A stretch of DNA of 64,000 nt from Pseudomonas fulva (lineage in GTDB: Bacteria; Pseudomonadota; Gammaproteobacteria; Pseudomonadales; Pseudomonadaceae), in the NCBI RefSeq assembly GCF_023517795.1, contig NZ_CP082928.1:1-64000 (forward strand). The letters run 5' to 3'. The notes below the pieces were generated by a model. It did not search any database. It was given only the letters and a program-made list of their open reading frames with translations, and was not told where the DNA came from. Both the position numbers and the translations under genes were made by a program. Shown one piece after another: positions 8,810-19,436 of this stretch. How positions within the stretch are numbered: the first letter of the stretch is position 1; each line of letters opens with the position of its first letter.

Positions 8810-8843
8810 GAAACCCCAGATCTCTGTCGAGACCTGGGGTTTC
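8810..8843 (-). terminator. Distal terminator of the rRNA operon
   Basis: GAAACCCCAG and CTGGGGTTTC (8810-8819 with 8834-8843) form a 10-bp stem. This is the distal of two stem-loops downstream of 5S on the minus strand; the T-run after it is short. Confidence 0.65.
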
Positions 8844-8846
8844 TTA

Positions 8847-8905
8847 TAGAAGCTTGACGATGATCTGGCCGGCACTCCGGGACTCTCACAGCCACACCAT
8901 CATTC
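8847..8905 (-). pseudogene. Degenerate 5S rRNA 3'-end relic
   Basis: The 17-mer TAGAAGCTTGACGATGA at 8847-8863 recurs at 8955-8971, where it is the end of the real 5S gene and its flank. Read on the minus strand, the adjoining bases keep further 5S pieces in order: GATGGT-GTGG, then TGTGAGAGT, then TCATCGTCAAGC, with the middle altered. This looks like the 3' half of a second tandem 5S gene that has decayed between the two terminators. Confidence 0.5.
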
Positions 8906-8910
8906 GAGCG

Positions 8911-8946
8911 AAAAAGAGAAAACCCTGATCAGTTAACTGATCAGGG
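8911..8946 (-). terminator. Proximal rho-independent terminator of the rRNA operon
   Basis: A perfect 10-bp stem, CCCTGATCAG/CTGATCAGGG with a TTAA loop (8923-8946), is followed on the minus strand by a T-rich tract (TTTTCTCTTTTT, complement of 8911-8922). It lies 13 nt past the 5S 3' end. Confidence 0.85.
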
Positions 8947-8959
8947 CTTTCGGGTAGAA

Positions 8960-9077
8960 GCTTGACGATGACCTACTCTCACATGGAGAAGCTCCACACT
9001 ACCATCGGCGATGCGTCGTTTCACTACTGAGTTCGGGATGGGATCAGGTGGTTCCAACGCTCTATGGTCGTCAAGCA
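8960..9077 (-). rRNA. rrf: 5S ribosomal RNA
   Basis: On the minus strand the gene reads from TGCTTGACGACCATAGAG through the conserved ACCTGATCCCATCCCGAACTC and CGATGGTAGTGTGG to CATCGTCAAGC. The terminal helix TGCTTGACGA/TCGTCAAGC closes the molecule. About 118 nt; ends may be off by one or two bases. It is the last gene of the operon. Confidence 0.95.
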
Positions 9078-9214
9078 AACGGGTTGCTGCTTCGGGGTTT
9101 AGCCGCTGCAGCGAATTGGGTATGTGATATCGGTTGGTATTACGTGTTCTCGCAAATCTTCGGCATTACTGTCGACTTCAACCGTCTAACAGCCAAATTG
9201 TTTGGGTGTTATAT
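9078..9214 (-). other. 23S-5S spacer
   Basis: A 137-nt spacer. Next to 23S it holds the trailer half of the 23S processing stem: GTTATATGGTCAAG at 9208-9221 is the exact complement of 12098-12111. Confidence 0.8.
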
Positions 9215-12104
<2,890 letters not shown>

Positions 12105-12251
12105 ATATAACCCCAAGCAATCTGGTTACTGTCTATAACGTGAAGACGACATTCGCCGAAAATTTGCACTTGAGAACAACGCAAATTTTACCTTGACCAG
12201 ATTGACTACCAGTGAAAGCAATCAATCAGTCACTTCTATCACATACCCAAA

Positions 12252-12264
12252 TTTTTAAAGAACG
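12252..12264 (-). promoter_or_regulatory. boxA antitermination site before 23S
   Basis: The minus strand reads CGTTCTTTAAAAA, close to the boxA consensus TGCTCTTTAACA bound by NusB-NusE. It lies in the 16S-23S spacer between tRNA-Ala and 23S. Confidence 0.65.
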
Positions 12265-12361
12265 ATGTTTCGACTGGTCAAAGACCAGAAATCAACATTC
12301 ACACTGCCTAAACAGGAATGCTCATTTCTGAACTCTCAACGTAACGACTGCAACCAGATAG

Positions 12362-12437
12362 TGGTGGAGCCAAGCGGGATCGAACCGCTGACCTCCTGCG
12401 TGCAAGGCAGGCGCTCTCCCAGCTGAGCTATGGCCCC
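12362..12437 (-). tRNA. tRNA-Ala (anticodon TGC)
   Basis: 76 nt including the encoded CCA. The minus strand begins GGGGCCATAGCTCAGCTGGG, the anticodon loop is CTTGCAC (TGC), and the T-loop GGTTCGATCC is intact. It lies in the 16S-23S spacer. Confidence 0.97.
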
Positions 12438-12456
12438 GTATCATCTGTACCTGAAT

Positions 12457-12533
<77 letters not shown>

Positions 12534-12568
12534 ATAACAGGGTCGCGTTACAGCATCGTCTTCTACAA

Positions 12569-12590
12569 TGAATCAAGCAATTCGTGTGGG
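12569..12590 (-). other. 16S processing stem, trailer half
   Basis: These 22 nt are a perfect inverted complement of 14278-14299, on the other side of 16S. The pair forms the long RNase III stem that loops out precursor 16S. Confidence 0.85.
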
Positions 12591-12618
12591 AGCTTATGAA
12601 TAAGCTGCGATCTTCGAT

Positions 12619-14154
<1,536 letters not shown>

Positions 14155-14277
14155 AATACTGCTTGGGTTTTGAGAAAACCCTAAACTTGGCTCAGCAATC
14201 GCAAAAAACTCTCGAATTCACGAGTGTTACTTGTGATGCTGATAATCTTGCGATCTGTCAGTCTTAACTCACAAGCA

Positions 14278-14299
14278 CCCACACGAATTGCTTGATTCA
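14278..14299 (-). other. 16S processing stem, leader half
   Basis: This is a perfect 22-nt inverted complement of 12569-12590, flanking 16S. Confidence 0.85.
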
Positions 14300-14300
14300 G

Positions 14301-14313
14301 TTGTTAAAGAACG
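14301..14313 (-). promoter_or_regulatory. boxA antitermination site in 16S leader
   Basis: The minus strand reads CGTTCTTTAACAA, near the boxA consensus. It sits just upstream of the 16S processing stem and downstream of promoter P1. Confidence 0.75.
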
Positions 14314-14347
14314 GTTGGCTGAGGCTTTCGTCTCAACCGAGGCGCGC

Positions 14348-14375
14348 ATCTTACAGCACCCTCATTTTCTGTCAA
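14348..14375 (-). promoter_or_regulatory. rRNA promoter P1 (closest to 16S)
   Basis: Minus strand: TTGACA (14370-14375), 16-nt spacer, TAAGAT (14348-14353), then a GCGC discriminator. An A/T-rich stretch at 14376-14405 fits an UP element for the RNA polymerase alpha subunit. Confidence 0.8.
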
Positions 14376-14455
14376 GTTGTTTTTGAAGAATTTTTTCTTT
14401 CTTCTCAACACCTTGCAGCACCCGACCAGATCATCTTCTCTCCAGCGGGAGGCGC

Positions 14456-14483
14456 ATTCTACAGCGTTACAAACCGCTGTCAA
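14456..14483 (-). promoter_or_regulatory. rRNA promoter P2
   Basis: Minus strand: TTGACA (14478-14483), 16-nt spacer, TAGAAT (14456-14461), then GCGCC. Confidence 0.8.
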
Positions 14484-14562
14484 CACCCTCTTTTACCGCC
14501 TTCGATCAAACCTGATCGAACCACCAACAAGACCACTTAAACCACCCTGTCGATGCCGGCGC

Positions 14563-14590
14563 ATTCTACTCGAATTCGCCATCCGTGCAA
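14563..14590 (-). promoter_or_regulatory. rRNA promoter P3
   Basis: Minus strand: TTGCAC (14585-14590), 16-nt spacer, TAGAAT (14563-14568), then GCGCC, preceded by an A/T-rich tract. Confidence 0.7.
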
Positions 14591-14659
14591 CCTTTATTTT
14601 CGTCTAACTCGTTGATCTACAAGGAGTTTTCAGATCAGGCTGCGCCGGAAGTGGTGCGC

Positions 14660-14687
14660 ATTATAGGCCCCCTGAAACTCAGGTCAA
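14660..14687 (-). promoter_or_regulatory. rRNA promoter P4 (most distal)
   Basis: Minus strand: TTGACC (14682-14687), 16-nt spacer, TATAAT (14660-14665), then GCGCA. Upstream sequence is A/T-rich. Confidence 0.75.
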
Positions 14688-14721
14688 CCGTTTATTTCAC
14701 TTTCTTGCGAAATCGGCTGCA

Positions 14722-14736
14722 GCGCGATAATCGAAC
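14722..14736 (+). promoter_or_regulatory. IclR/PcaR-like box upstream of aroQ
   Basis: GCGCGATAATCGAAC matches 13 of 15 positions of GTGCGATTATCGAAC, the reverse complement of the PcaR consensus GTTCGATAATCGCAC as I recall it. It lies 106 nt before the aroQ start. Confidence 0.5.
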
Positions 14737-14771
14737 GCTTTGGCCTGCTTATATAGATAGCTGGATTGACC

Positions 14772-14789
14772 TAATTAACCAGTTAGTAC
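14772..14789 (+). promoter_or_regulatory. Shared operator A (aroQ promoter)
   Basis: This 18-mer contains the 12-nt core AACCAGTTAGTA (14777-14788), which recurs at 19046-19057 and, inverted, at 24796-24807. It lies just before the leader of aroQ and fits a TetR-type operator. The regulator is not proven. Confidence 0.55.
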
Positions 14790-14822
14790 ATTTTTACCTG
14801 AGCCGCCCCAGGCTGATTTCAC

Positions 14823-14830
14823 AATAACAA
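14823..14830 (+). promoter_or_regulatory. Hfq/Crc catabolite-repression motif at aroQ
   Basis: AATAACAA fits AANAANAA, the A-rich motif bound by Hfq with Crc in Pseudomonas mRNAs. It lies right before the ribosome-binding site (AGGA near 14832-14835) of aroQ. Confidence 0.5.
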
Positions 14831-14841
14831 CAGGAAGCACC

Positions 14842-15282
14842 ATGGCTCCCATCATTCTGATTCTCAACGGCCCGAACCTGAACCTGCTCGGTACCCGTGA
14901 GCCGGCCACCTATGGCCATGAAACCCTGGCCGATATCTCCAGGCTCTGCGCAGACAGCGCCGAAGCGCTGGGCCTGGCCACGGAGTTCCGGCAGACCAAC
15001 CACGAAGCCGAACTGCTCGATTGGATACACAAGGCTCGCGGTCGCTGCGCCGGCATCGTGATCAACCCCGCTGCCTGGACGCATACCTCCGTCGCCATTC
15101 GCGACGCGCTGGTAGCCAGCGAGCTGCCGGTCATCGAAGTGCACCTCTCCAACGTGCACAAGCGCGAGACCTTCCGCCATCACTCCTTCGTTTCACCGGT
15201 CGCCCTTGGCGTGATTTGCGGCCTGGGCAGCAATGGCTATCGCGCGGCGCTTCACCATTTCAGCCACTTGGTAAAGGAATAG
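14842..15282 (+). CDS. aroQ: Type II 3-dehydroquinate dehydratase
   Basis: The 146-residue protein is a type II dehydroquinase, interconverting 3-dehydroquinate and 3-dehydroshikimate. Signature residues: [17 protein letters not shown] at the N-terminus with the active-site Tyr, the flexible-loop Arg (R19), [18 protein letters not shown] with the catalytic His, and [17 protein letters not shown]. Pseudomonads usually carry another copy for biosynthesis. This one opens an apparent two-gene operon with a quinate/shikimate-type dehydrogenase and lies beside quiC, so it most likely serves catabolism. Promoter features: IclR-like box, shared operator A and an AANAANAA motif. Confidence 0.93.
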   Translation: MAPIILILNGPNLNLLGTREPATYGHETLADISRLCADSAEALGLATEFRQTNHEAELLDWIHKARGRCAGIVINPAAWTHTSVAIRDALVASELPVIEVHLSNVHKRETFRHHSFVSPVALGVICGLGSNGYRAALHHFSHLVKE

Positions 15283-15288
15283 GCAGCC

Positions 15289-16143
15289 ATGACTTCCAGC
15301 AAAAGCGTTCTGGCCGGCCTTATTGGCGCAGGCATCCAGGCGTCGCGTACGCCCGCCATGCACGAGCATGAAGGCGATGCCCAGGGGATTCGCTACTTAT
15401 ATAGGTTGATCGACCTGGATCAGTTGAAGCTCGACATCGGCGCCCTCCCCGACCTGCTCAGCGCCGCCGAGCGCATGAACTTTACCGGGCTCAACATCAC
15501 CTTTCCCTGCAAGCAGGCGATCATCCCGCTGCTCGACGAGCTCTCCGACGAGGCGCGAGGCATCGGGGCGGTGAACACCGTGGTATTCAAGGACGGCAAG
15601 CGCATCGGTCACAACACCGACTGCCTGGGTTTTTCCGAAGGTTTCAAGCGTGGCCTCGGTGACGTCGCCCGCCGGCGTGTCGTGCAGATGGGTGCCGGGG
15701 GCGCCGGTGCCGCGGTCGCCCACGCCTTGCTGAGCGAAGGCGTTGAACAGCTGAGCATCTTCGACGTCGAGCCCGCGCGTGCGCAGGCTCTGGCCGCCAA
15801 CCTCAACAAGCACTTCGGCTCGGCACGTGCCAAGGCCGGCGGCGACCTGAGTTCAGCGATGGCTGCCGCCGATGGCCTGGTCAACACCACGCCGATGGGC
15901 ATGGCCAAGCTGCCCGGCATGCCGGTCGACAAGGCGCTGCTTCGCAAGGCGCTGTGGGTCGCGGAGATCGTCTACTTCCCGCTGGAAACCGAACTGCTGC
16001 GTGAAGCCCGTGCCGTCGGTTGCCGGACCCTGGACGGTGGCAACATGGCGGTCTTTCAAGCCGTGAAGGCATTCGAGCTGTTCAGCGACACCCAGGCCGA
16101 TGCCCAGCGCATGCTCGATCACTTCCACAGCATGAACGGCTGA
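15289..16143 (+). CDS. Quinate/shikimate dehydrogenase (AroE superfamily, QsuD-like)
   Basis: This 284-residue enzyme oxidises shikimate and/or quinate with NAD(P). The N-terminal LIGAGIQASRTPAMHEHEGDAQG is close to the catabolic QsuD enzyme of Corynebacterium glutamicum as I recall it, rather than to biosynthetic AroE (quoted part: SRTPAMHEHEG). The catalytic Lys75 (NITFPCKQ) and Asp111 (HNTD) are present, the nucleotide-binding loop is GAGGAG (135-140), and NTTPMGM and ETELLREARAVGCRTLDGG follow. It starts 6 nt after aroQ. The missing basic cluster after the glycine loop (FDVEPARA, acidic Asp instead) points to NAD preference, which suits catabolism. Whether quinate or shikimate is preferred cannot be told. 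Confidence 0.85.
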   Translation: MTSSKSVLAGLIGAGIQASRTPAMHEHEGDAQGIRYLYRLIDLDQLKLDIGALPDLLSAAERMNFTGLNITFPCKQAIIPLLDELSDEARGIGAVNTVVFKDGKRIGHNTDCLGFSEGFKRGLGDVARRRVVQMGAGGAGAAVAHALLSEGVEQLSIFDVEPARAQALAANLNKHFGSARAKAGGDLSSAMAAADGLVNTTPMGMAKLPGMPVDKALLRKALWVAEIVYFPLETELLREARAVGCRTLDGGNMAVFQAVKAFELFSDTQADAQRMLDHFHSMNG

Positions 16144-16152
16144 TGATGCCGA

Positions 16153-16180
16153 CGGGCCGACTCGGCAGCGAGTCGGCCCG
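16153..16180. terminator. Hairpin between convergent dehydrogenase and TetR genes
   Basis: A perfect 12-bp stem, CGGGCCGACTCG/CGAGTCGGCCCG, with a GCAG loop lies between the two convergent 3' ends. There is no T-run on either strand, so termination strength is uncertain. Confidence 0.5.
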
Positions 16181-16199
16181 AGTTCGGAGAGCGATAAGC

Positions 16200-16886
16200 T
16201 CAGCGTGTGATATAGCGCAGTACCGCTTCGCAGATCATGGTCTTGTGGCGCTGCTTGACCTGTTCGTCCGGCAGGTCGATCTGAAAGATCTCCCCGAAGG
16301 TGTGCCGGTTGGAGACGCGGTAGAAGCAGAACGAGCTGATCAGCATGTGCACGTCCAGGGTATCGAGCCCCTCGCGAAACAGCCCTTCCTTCTCGCCACG
16401 CTTGAGGGTCTCCCCCAAGGTCAGCAGCACCACGTCGCTCATCCGGCGGATTTCCGGCGACTGCTTCACGTACTCGCCGTAGTGGATGTTCTCGATACTG
16501 ACGATGCGCACGAAATCGGAATTGCGGTCGTGGTGATCGAAGGTGAACTCGACCAGCCGGCGAATGGCGTCCGGCGCGGGCAGCTCATCGAGGTGCAGGC
16601 GGCGCTCGGTGCTGCGGATATCACCGTACAACTTGGAGAGCACTTCGAGATAAAGCTGCTCCTTGCTGCCGAAGTAGTAATAGATCATGCGCTTGGAGGT
16701 CGCCGTGCGCTCGGCGATGGCATCGACCCGGGCACCCGACAGCCCTTGCCGGACGAACTCGGTGATGGCGGCCTGCAGGATATTCTCCCGGGTCTTCTCC
16801 GGGTTGTTCTTGCGCGGCGGTTTGCGCGGCGCGGCGGCCTGTTCCTGGCTCACAGGCTCGAGGGTAGCGGTCATGGAATCACTCAT
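16200..16886 (-). CDS. TetR/AcrR-family regulator
   Basis: The 228-residue protein has a TetR DNA-binding domain at about residues 30-85: ENILQAAITEFVRQGLSGARVDAIAERTATSKRMIYYYFGSKEQLY in part, with a helix-turn-helix ending in YYYFGSK. The C-terminal ligand domain contains FDHHDRNSDFVRIVSIENIHYG, found in regulators of aromatic catabolism clusters. I start it at the ATG at 16886 (MSDSMTATLEP); a longer form would begin at 16952, against the quiC stop. It lies 71 nt downstream of quiC on the same strand. The palindromic operators at 14772, 19041 and 24795 are good candidates for its targets. Confidence 0.85.
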   Translation of the reverse strand: MSDSMTATLEPVSQEQAAAPRKPPRKNNPEKTRENILQAAITEFVRQGLSGARVDAIAERTATSKRMIYYYFGSKEQLYLEVLSKLYGDIRSTERRLHLDELPAPDAIRRLVEFTFDHHDRNSDFVRIVSIENIHYGEYVKQSPEIRRMSDVVLLTLGETLKRGEKEGLFREGLDTLDVHMLISSFCFYRVSNRHTFGEIFQIDLPDEQVKQRHKTMICEAVLRYITR

Positions 16887-16957
16887 CAAAGCGTTCTTGT
16901 TATCACTGCAAACGAAAAGCGGATACGCCCATCGGTACGCATCCGCCTGCACACAGC

Positions 16958-18865
16958 TTACAGCTTCGCCTGCCGCGTCACACCACTGCGTGCCTTGGCC
17001 ATGGCGGCCAGACGGACCGCGACGTTGGCGGCGCCATAACCCACGTAGCCATTCTTGCGCTGGATGATCTCGAAGAAGAAGCGCTCCTCGAACGCCTCGG
17101 TGTATACGTGAAACAGCTCGCCGCCCTGGGCATCGCGGTCGTAGAGCACGTTGTAGTAAGCCAGTTCGCTGAGGAACTCGTCGTCGAAATCGAAACGGGC
17201 GGCGAGATCGTCGTAATAGTTGAGCGGAATGTCCAGCAGCGGCACACCGGCCTCCTTGGCCCGCTCGACTTCCTGGAAGATGTCCTCGCAGGAGAACGCG
17301 ATGTGATGCACACCGGAACCCCGGTAGCTGGACAGTGCGTGGGCGATGGCGGTGTTGCGGTTCTCCGAGATGTTCAGCGGCAGGCGTACCGAGCTGCAGC
17401 GGCTGCGCAACGCCCGACTTTTCACCAGGCCATAGGGATCGGGCAGCACCACTTCGTCGTCGGCCTCGAAGTCCAGCAGGCTTTTATAGAACAGCACCCA
17501 GCTGTCGAGGCTGTCCGCCGGCAGCGCCAGCGCCATGTGGTCGATACGCTGCAGGCTGCCGGTCGGCAGTGCAGCGGGATCCAGCTTGAAGTCGCTGTCG
17601 TAGATGGTCTGCCCTGCTTCGGCCTGGTCGACCAGGTAGATGAGGCTGCCATCGGGCGCGCGCATGGCCGGAATCTCCCGCTCGTTCGGCCCGACCAGGC
17701 CGCGATACGGGTGGCCGCGGTAATCGACGGCACGCTGCAGCGCGGCGGCACTGTCCTTGACCTTCAGCGCGGTGGCGCACAGCGACGGGCCATGGGCCTC
17801 GAAAAAGCCGTGGGCGAAGGAATAGGGTTCGGCGTTGAGCACGATGTTGATGTCGCCCTGGCGCAGCAGGCTGACGTCCTTGGAGCGGTGCTCACCGGCC
17901 CTGGCAAATCCCAGGCGCTGCAGCCAACCGGACAGCTTGGCCCCAGCCGCTTCGTCGACGGCGAACTCGAGGAACTCGACGCCGTGATAGCGGCTCGCCG
18001 CGGGCGTCTCGAACAACAGGTCGAGGTTCGGCGCCTGGGCATCGGCCGCCAGCAGTTGCCGGGTCTTTTCTTCCAGGTACAGCAACGAACGCAGGCCATC
18101 GACCGCGTTGGCGCGTGGTGGCGCGGCGCGAAAGCCATCGTTGAAGATTTCCAGCGACAGCGGGCCGCTGTAGCCGGTGCGGATGATCGGCGCCAGAAAG
18201 CCTGGCAGGTCGAACTCGCCCTGCCCCGGGAAGCAGCGGAAATGGCGGCTCCACTCCAGCACGTCCATGGCCAGAAGCGGCGCATCGGCCATCTGCACGA
18301 AAAAGATCTTGTCGCCCGGGATCTCGGCGATGGCCGCCGGATCACCCTTGAGCGACAGGGTATGGAAACTGTCGAGGATCACGCCGAGCGCCGGATGGTC
18401 GGCCTGGCGAACCAGGTTCCAGACCTGCTGGTAGGTATTGACGTGGCGCCCCCAGGCCAGCGCCTCGTAGCCGATACGCAAGCCGCGTGCGCCGGCTCGC
18501 TCGGCCAGCAGGCGCAGGTCATCGACGAGAATGTCCTCGTCGCCGAGCGAGTCGGCCGCCACGTTGCTGCACACCAGCACCAGGTCGGTGCCGAGCTCCT
18601 GCATCAGGTCGAACTTGCGCTCGGCGCGATCCAGGTTGCGTTGCAATCGATCGCGGCGGCAGCCCTCGAAATCACGGAAAGGCTGAAACAGGGTAATGGC
18701 GATGCCCAGGTCGGCGCACATCTTGCGCACGTCGCGCGGGCTGCCCGCGTAGTACAGCAAGTCGTTCTCGAAAATTTCCACGCCGTCGAAGCCGGCAGCG
18801 GCGATGGCTTCGAGTTTCTCGGGCAGGGTGCCGCTTAGCGAGACGGTGGCGATCGAGCGATGCAT
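16958..18865 (-). CDS. quiC: 3-dehydroshikimate dehydratase QuiC (fused to HPPD-like domain)
   Basis: The product has 635 residues in two parts. Residues about 1-285 are a TIM-barrel of the sugar-phosphate isomerase/xylose-isomerase type (MHRSIATVSLSGTLPEKLEAI, GFDGVEIFEND, LRIGYEALAWG, GVILDSFH, LSLEIFND); this domain converts 3-dehydroshikimate to protocatechuate with a divalent metal. Residues about 300-635 are a 4-hydroxyphenylpyruvate dioxygenase-like glyoxalase domain (GVEFLEFAV, RIDHMALAL, GVHHIAFSCEDIF, FFEIIQR), whose role in QuiC1 proteins is not settled. The ATG at 18865 has AAGGAG upstream. The length equals that of P. putida QuiC1 as I recall. The protocatechuate would enter the beta-ketoadipate pathway, which is not in this window. 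Confidence 0.9.
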   Translation of the reverse strand: MHRSIATVSLSGTLPEKLEAIAAAGFDGVEIFENDLLYYAGSPRDVRKMCADLGIAITLFQPFRDFEGCRRDRLQRNLDRAERKFDLMQELGTDLVLVCSNVAADSLGDEDILVDDLRLLAERAGARGLRIGYEALAWGRHVNTYQQVWNLVRQADHPALGVILDSFHTLSLKGDPAAIAEIPGDKIFFVQMADAPLLAMDVLEWSRHFRCFPGQGEFDLPGFLAPIIRTGYSGPLSLEIFNDGFRAAPPRANAVDGLRSLLYLEEKTRQLLAADAQAPNLDLLFETPAASRYHGVEFLEFAVDEAAGAKLSGWLQRLGFARAGEHRSKDVSLLRQGDINIVLNAEPYSFAHGFFEAHGPSLCATALKVKDSAAALQRAVDYRGHPYRGLVGPNEREIPAMRAPDGSLIYLVDQAEAGQTIYDSDFKLDPAALPTGSLQRIDHMALALPADSLDSWVLFYKSLLDFEADDEVVLPDPYGLVKSRALRSRCSSVRLPLNISENRNTAIAHALSSYRGSGVHHIAFSCEDIFQEVERAKEAGVPLLDIPLNYYDDLAARFDFDDEFLSELAYYNVLYDRDAQGGELFHVYTEAFEERFFFEIIQRKNGYVGYGAANVAVRLAAMAKARSGVTRQAKL

Positions 18866-19040
18866 ACTTGAGCTCCTTGTAGATAACGACCTCTGCGGAT
18901 CGTGTAAGACCTGGCCCGGCATCGGCAAGCGTAGCCGACAGGCGTTCGAGCCTGTAACTCGCCAGGCCGTTCATTCCGATGCCATGTCTTGAGGCCTGCA
19001 GCGATTATTCGCGCGCCCGCGGGAGGCGGCAATTCAAAGT

Positions 19041-19058
19041 GTACGAACTAGTTAGTAT
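19041..19058. promoter_or_regulatory. Shared operator B (quiC/MHS intergenic)
   Basis: GTACGAACTAGTTAGTAT is the best palindrome of the set (7 of 9 half-site positions symmetric) and contains the core AACTAGTTAGTA at 19046-19057. Confidence 0.6.
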
Positions 19059-19061
19059 TGC

Positions 19062-19076
19062 GTGCGATTATCGAAC
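19062..19076. promoter_or_regulatory. PcaR-type IclR box
   Basis: GTGCGATTATCGAAC is the exact reverse complement of GTTCGATAATCGCAC, the site I recall for PcaR, activator of the beta-ketoadipate genes in Pseudomonas putida. It is 3 nt from operator B. Confidence 0.65.
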
Positions 19077-19417
19077 AATAGGCCGTTTATCGAATTGACG
19101 CTATTTCGTGGTTTGCAACACCATATTTCCCACTGCAGTGACGGAAACCATCCGCCGCGATCAGCAAACGACCCCCGCTTCATCCATAACAATTTCAATA
19201 AGAGTACGCCCATGCTCACTTCCCAGCTTCCCCATACCCGCATACCATTCGCACGCTTTTTGGCGCCCACCCAGCCAACTGCCCCTGCGCACGTCCAACC
19301 CTGACTCGCGACACTCCGCTCGATAATCCTGAAAGCGGGTTGACCGGTGCCATCCACAAGGCCGGTCCCCACACGCCATGGCAAGCCGCATCCAGATGCC
19401 GCTTCGCTCGGCGCTCT

Positions 19418-19425
19418 AATAACAA
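19418..19425 (+). promoter_or_regulatory. Hfq/Crc catabolite-repression motif at MHS transporter
   Basis: AATAACAA fits AANAANAA and directly precedes the GGAG ribosome-binding site (19427-19430). Confidence 0.5.
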
Positions 19426-19436
19426 CGGAGACCATG

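Larger units (their letters stand above)
18866..19436. other. Divergent control region of quiC and the MHS transporter
   Basis: This 571-nt spacer drives quiC to the left and the transporter to the right. It holds shared operator B (19041-19058), a PcaR-type box (19062-19076), a TTGACG -35-like hexamer near 19097, a 30-codon open frame with ATG at 19212 that ends at 19304 and could be a leader peptide, and a catabolite-repression motif at 19418-19425. The leaders on both sides are long (about 170 and over 300 nt). Confidence 0.6.

Noticed and set aside
19090..19130. Sigma54 promoter in the quiC/MHS gap
   Set aside because: GTGGTTTGCA looked suggestive but lacks the GG-N10-GC spacing of -24/-12 elements.
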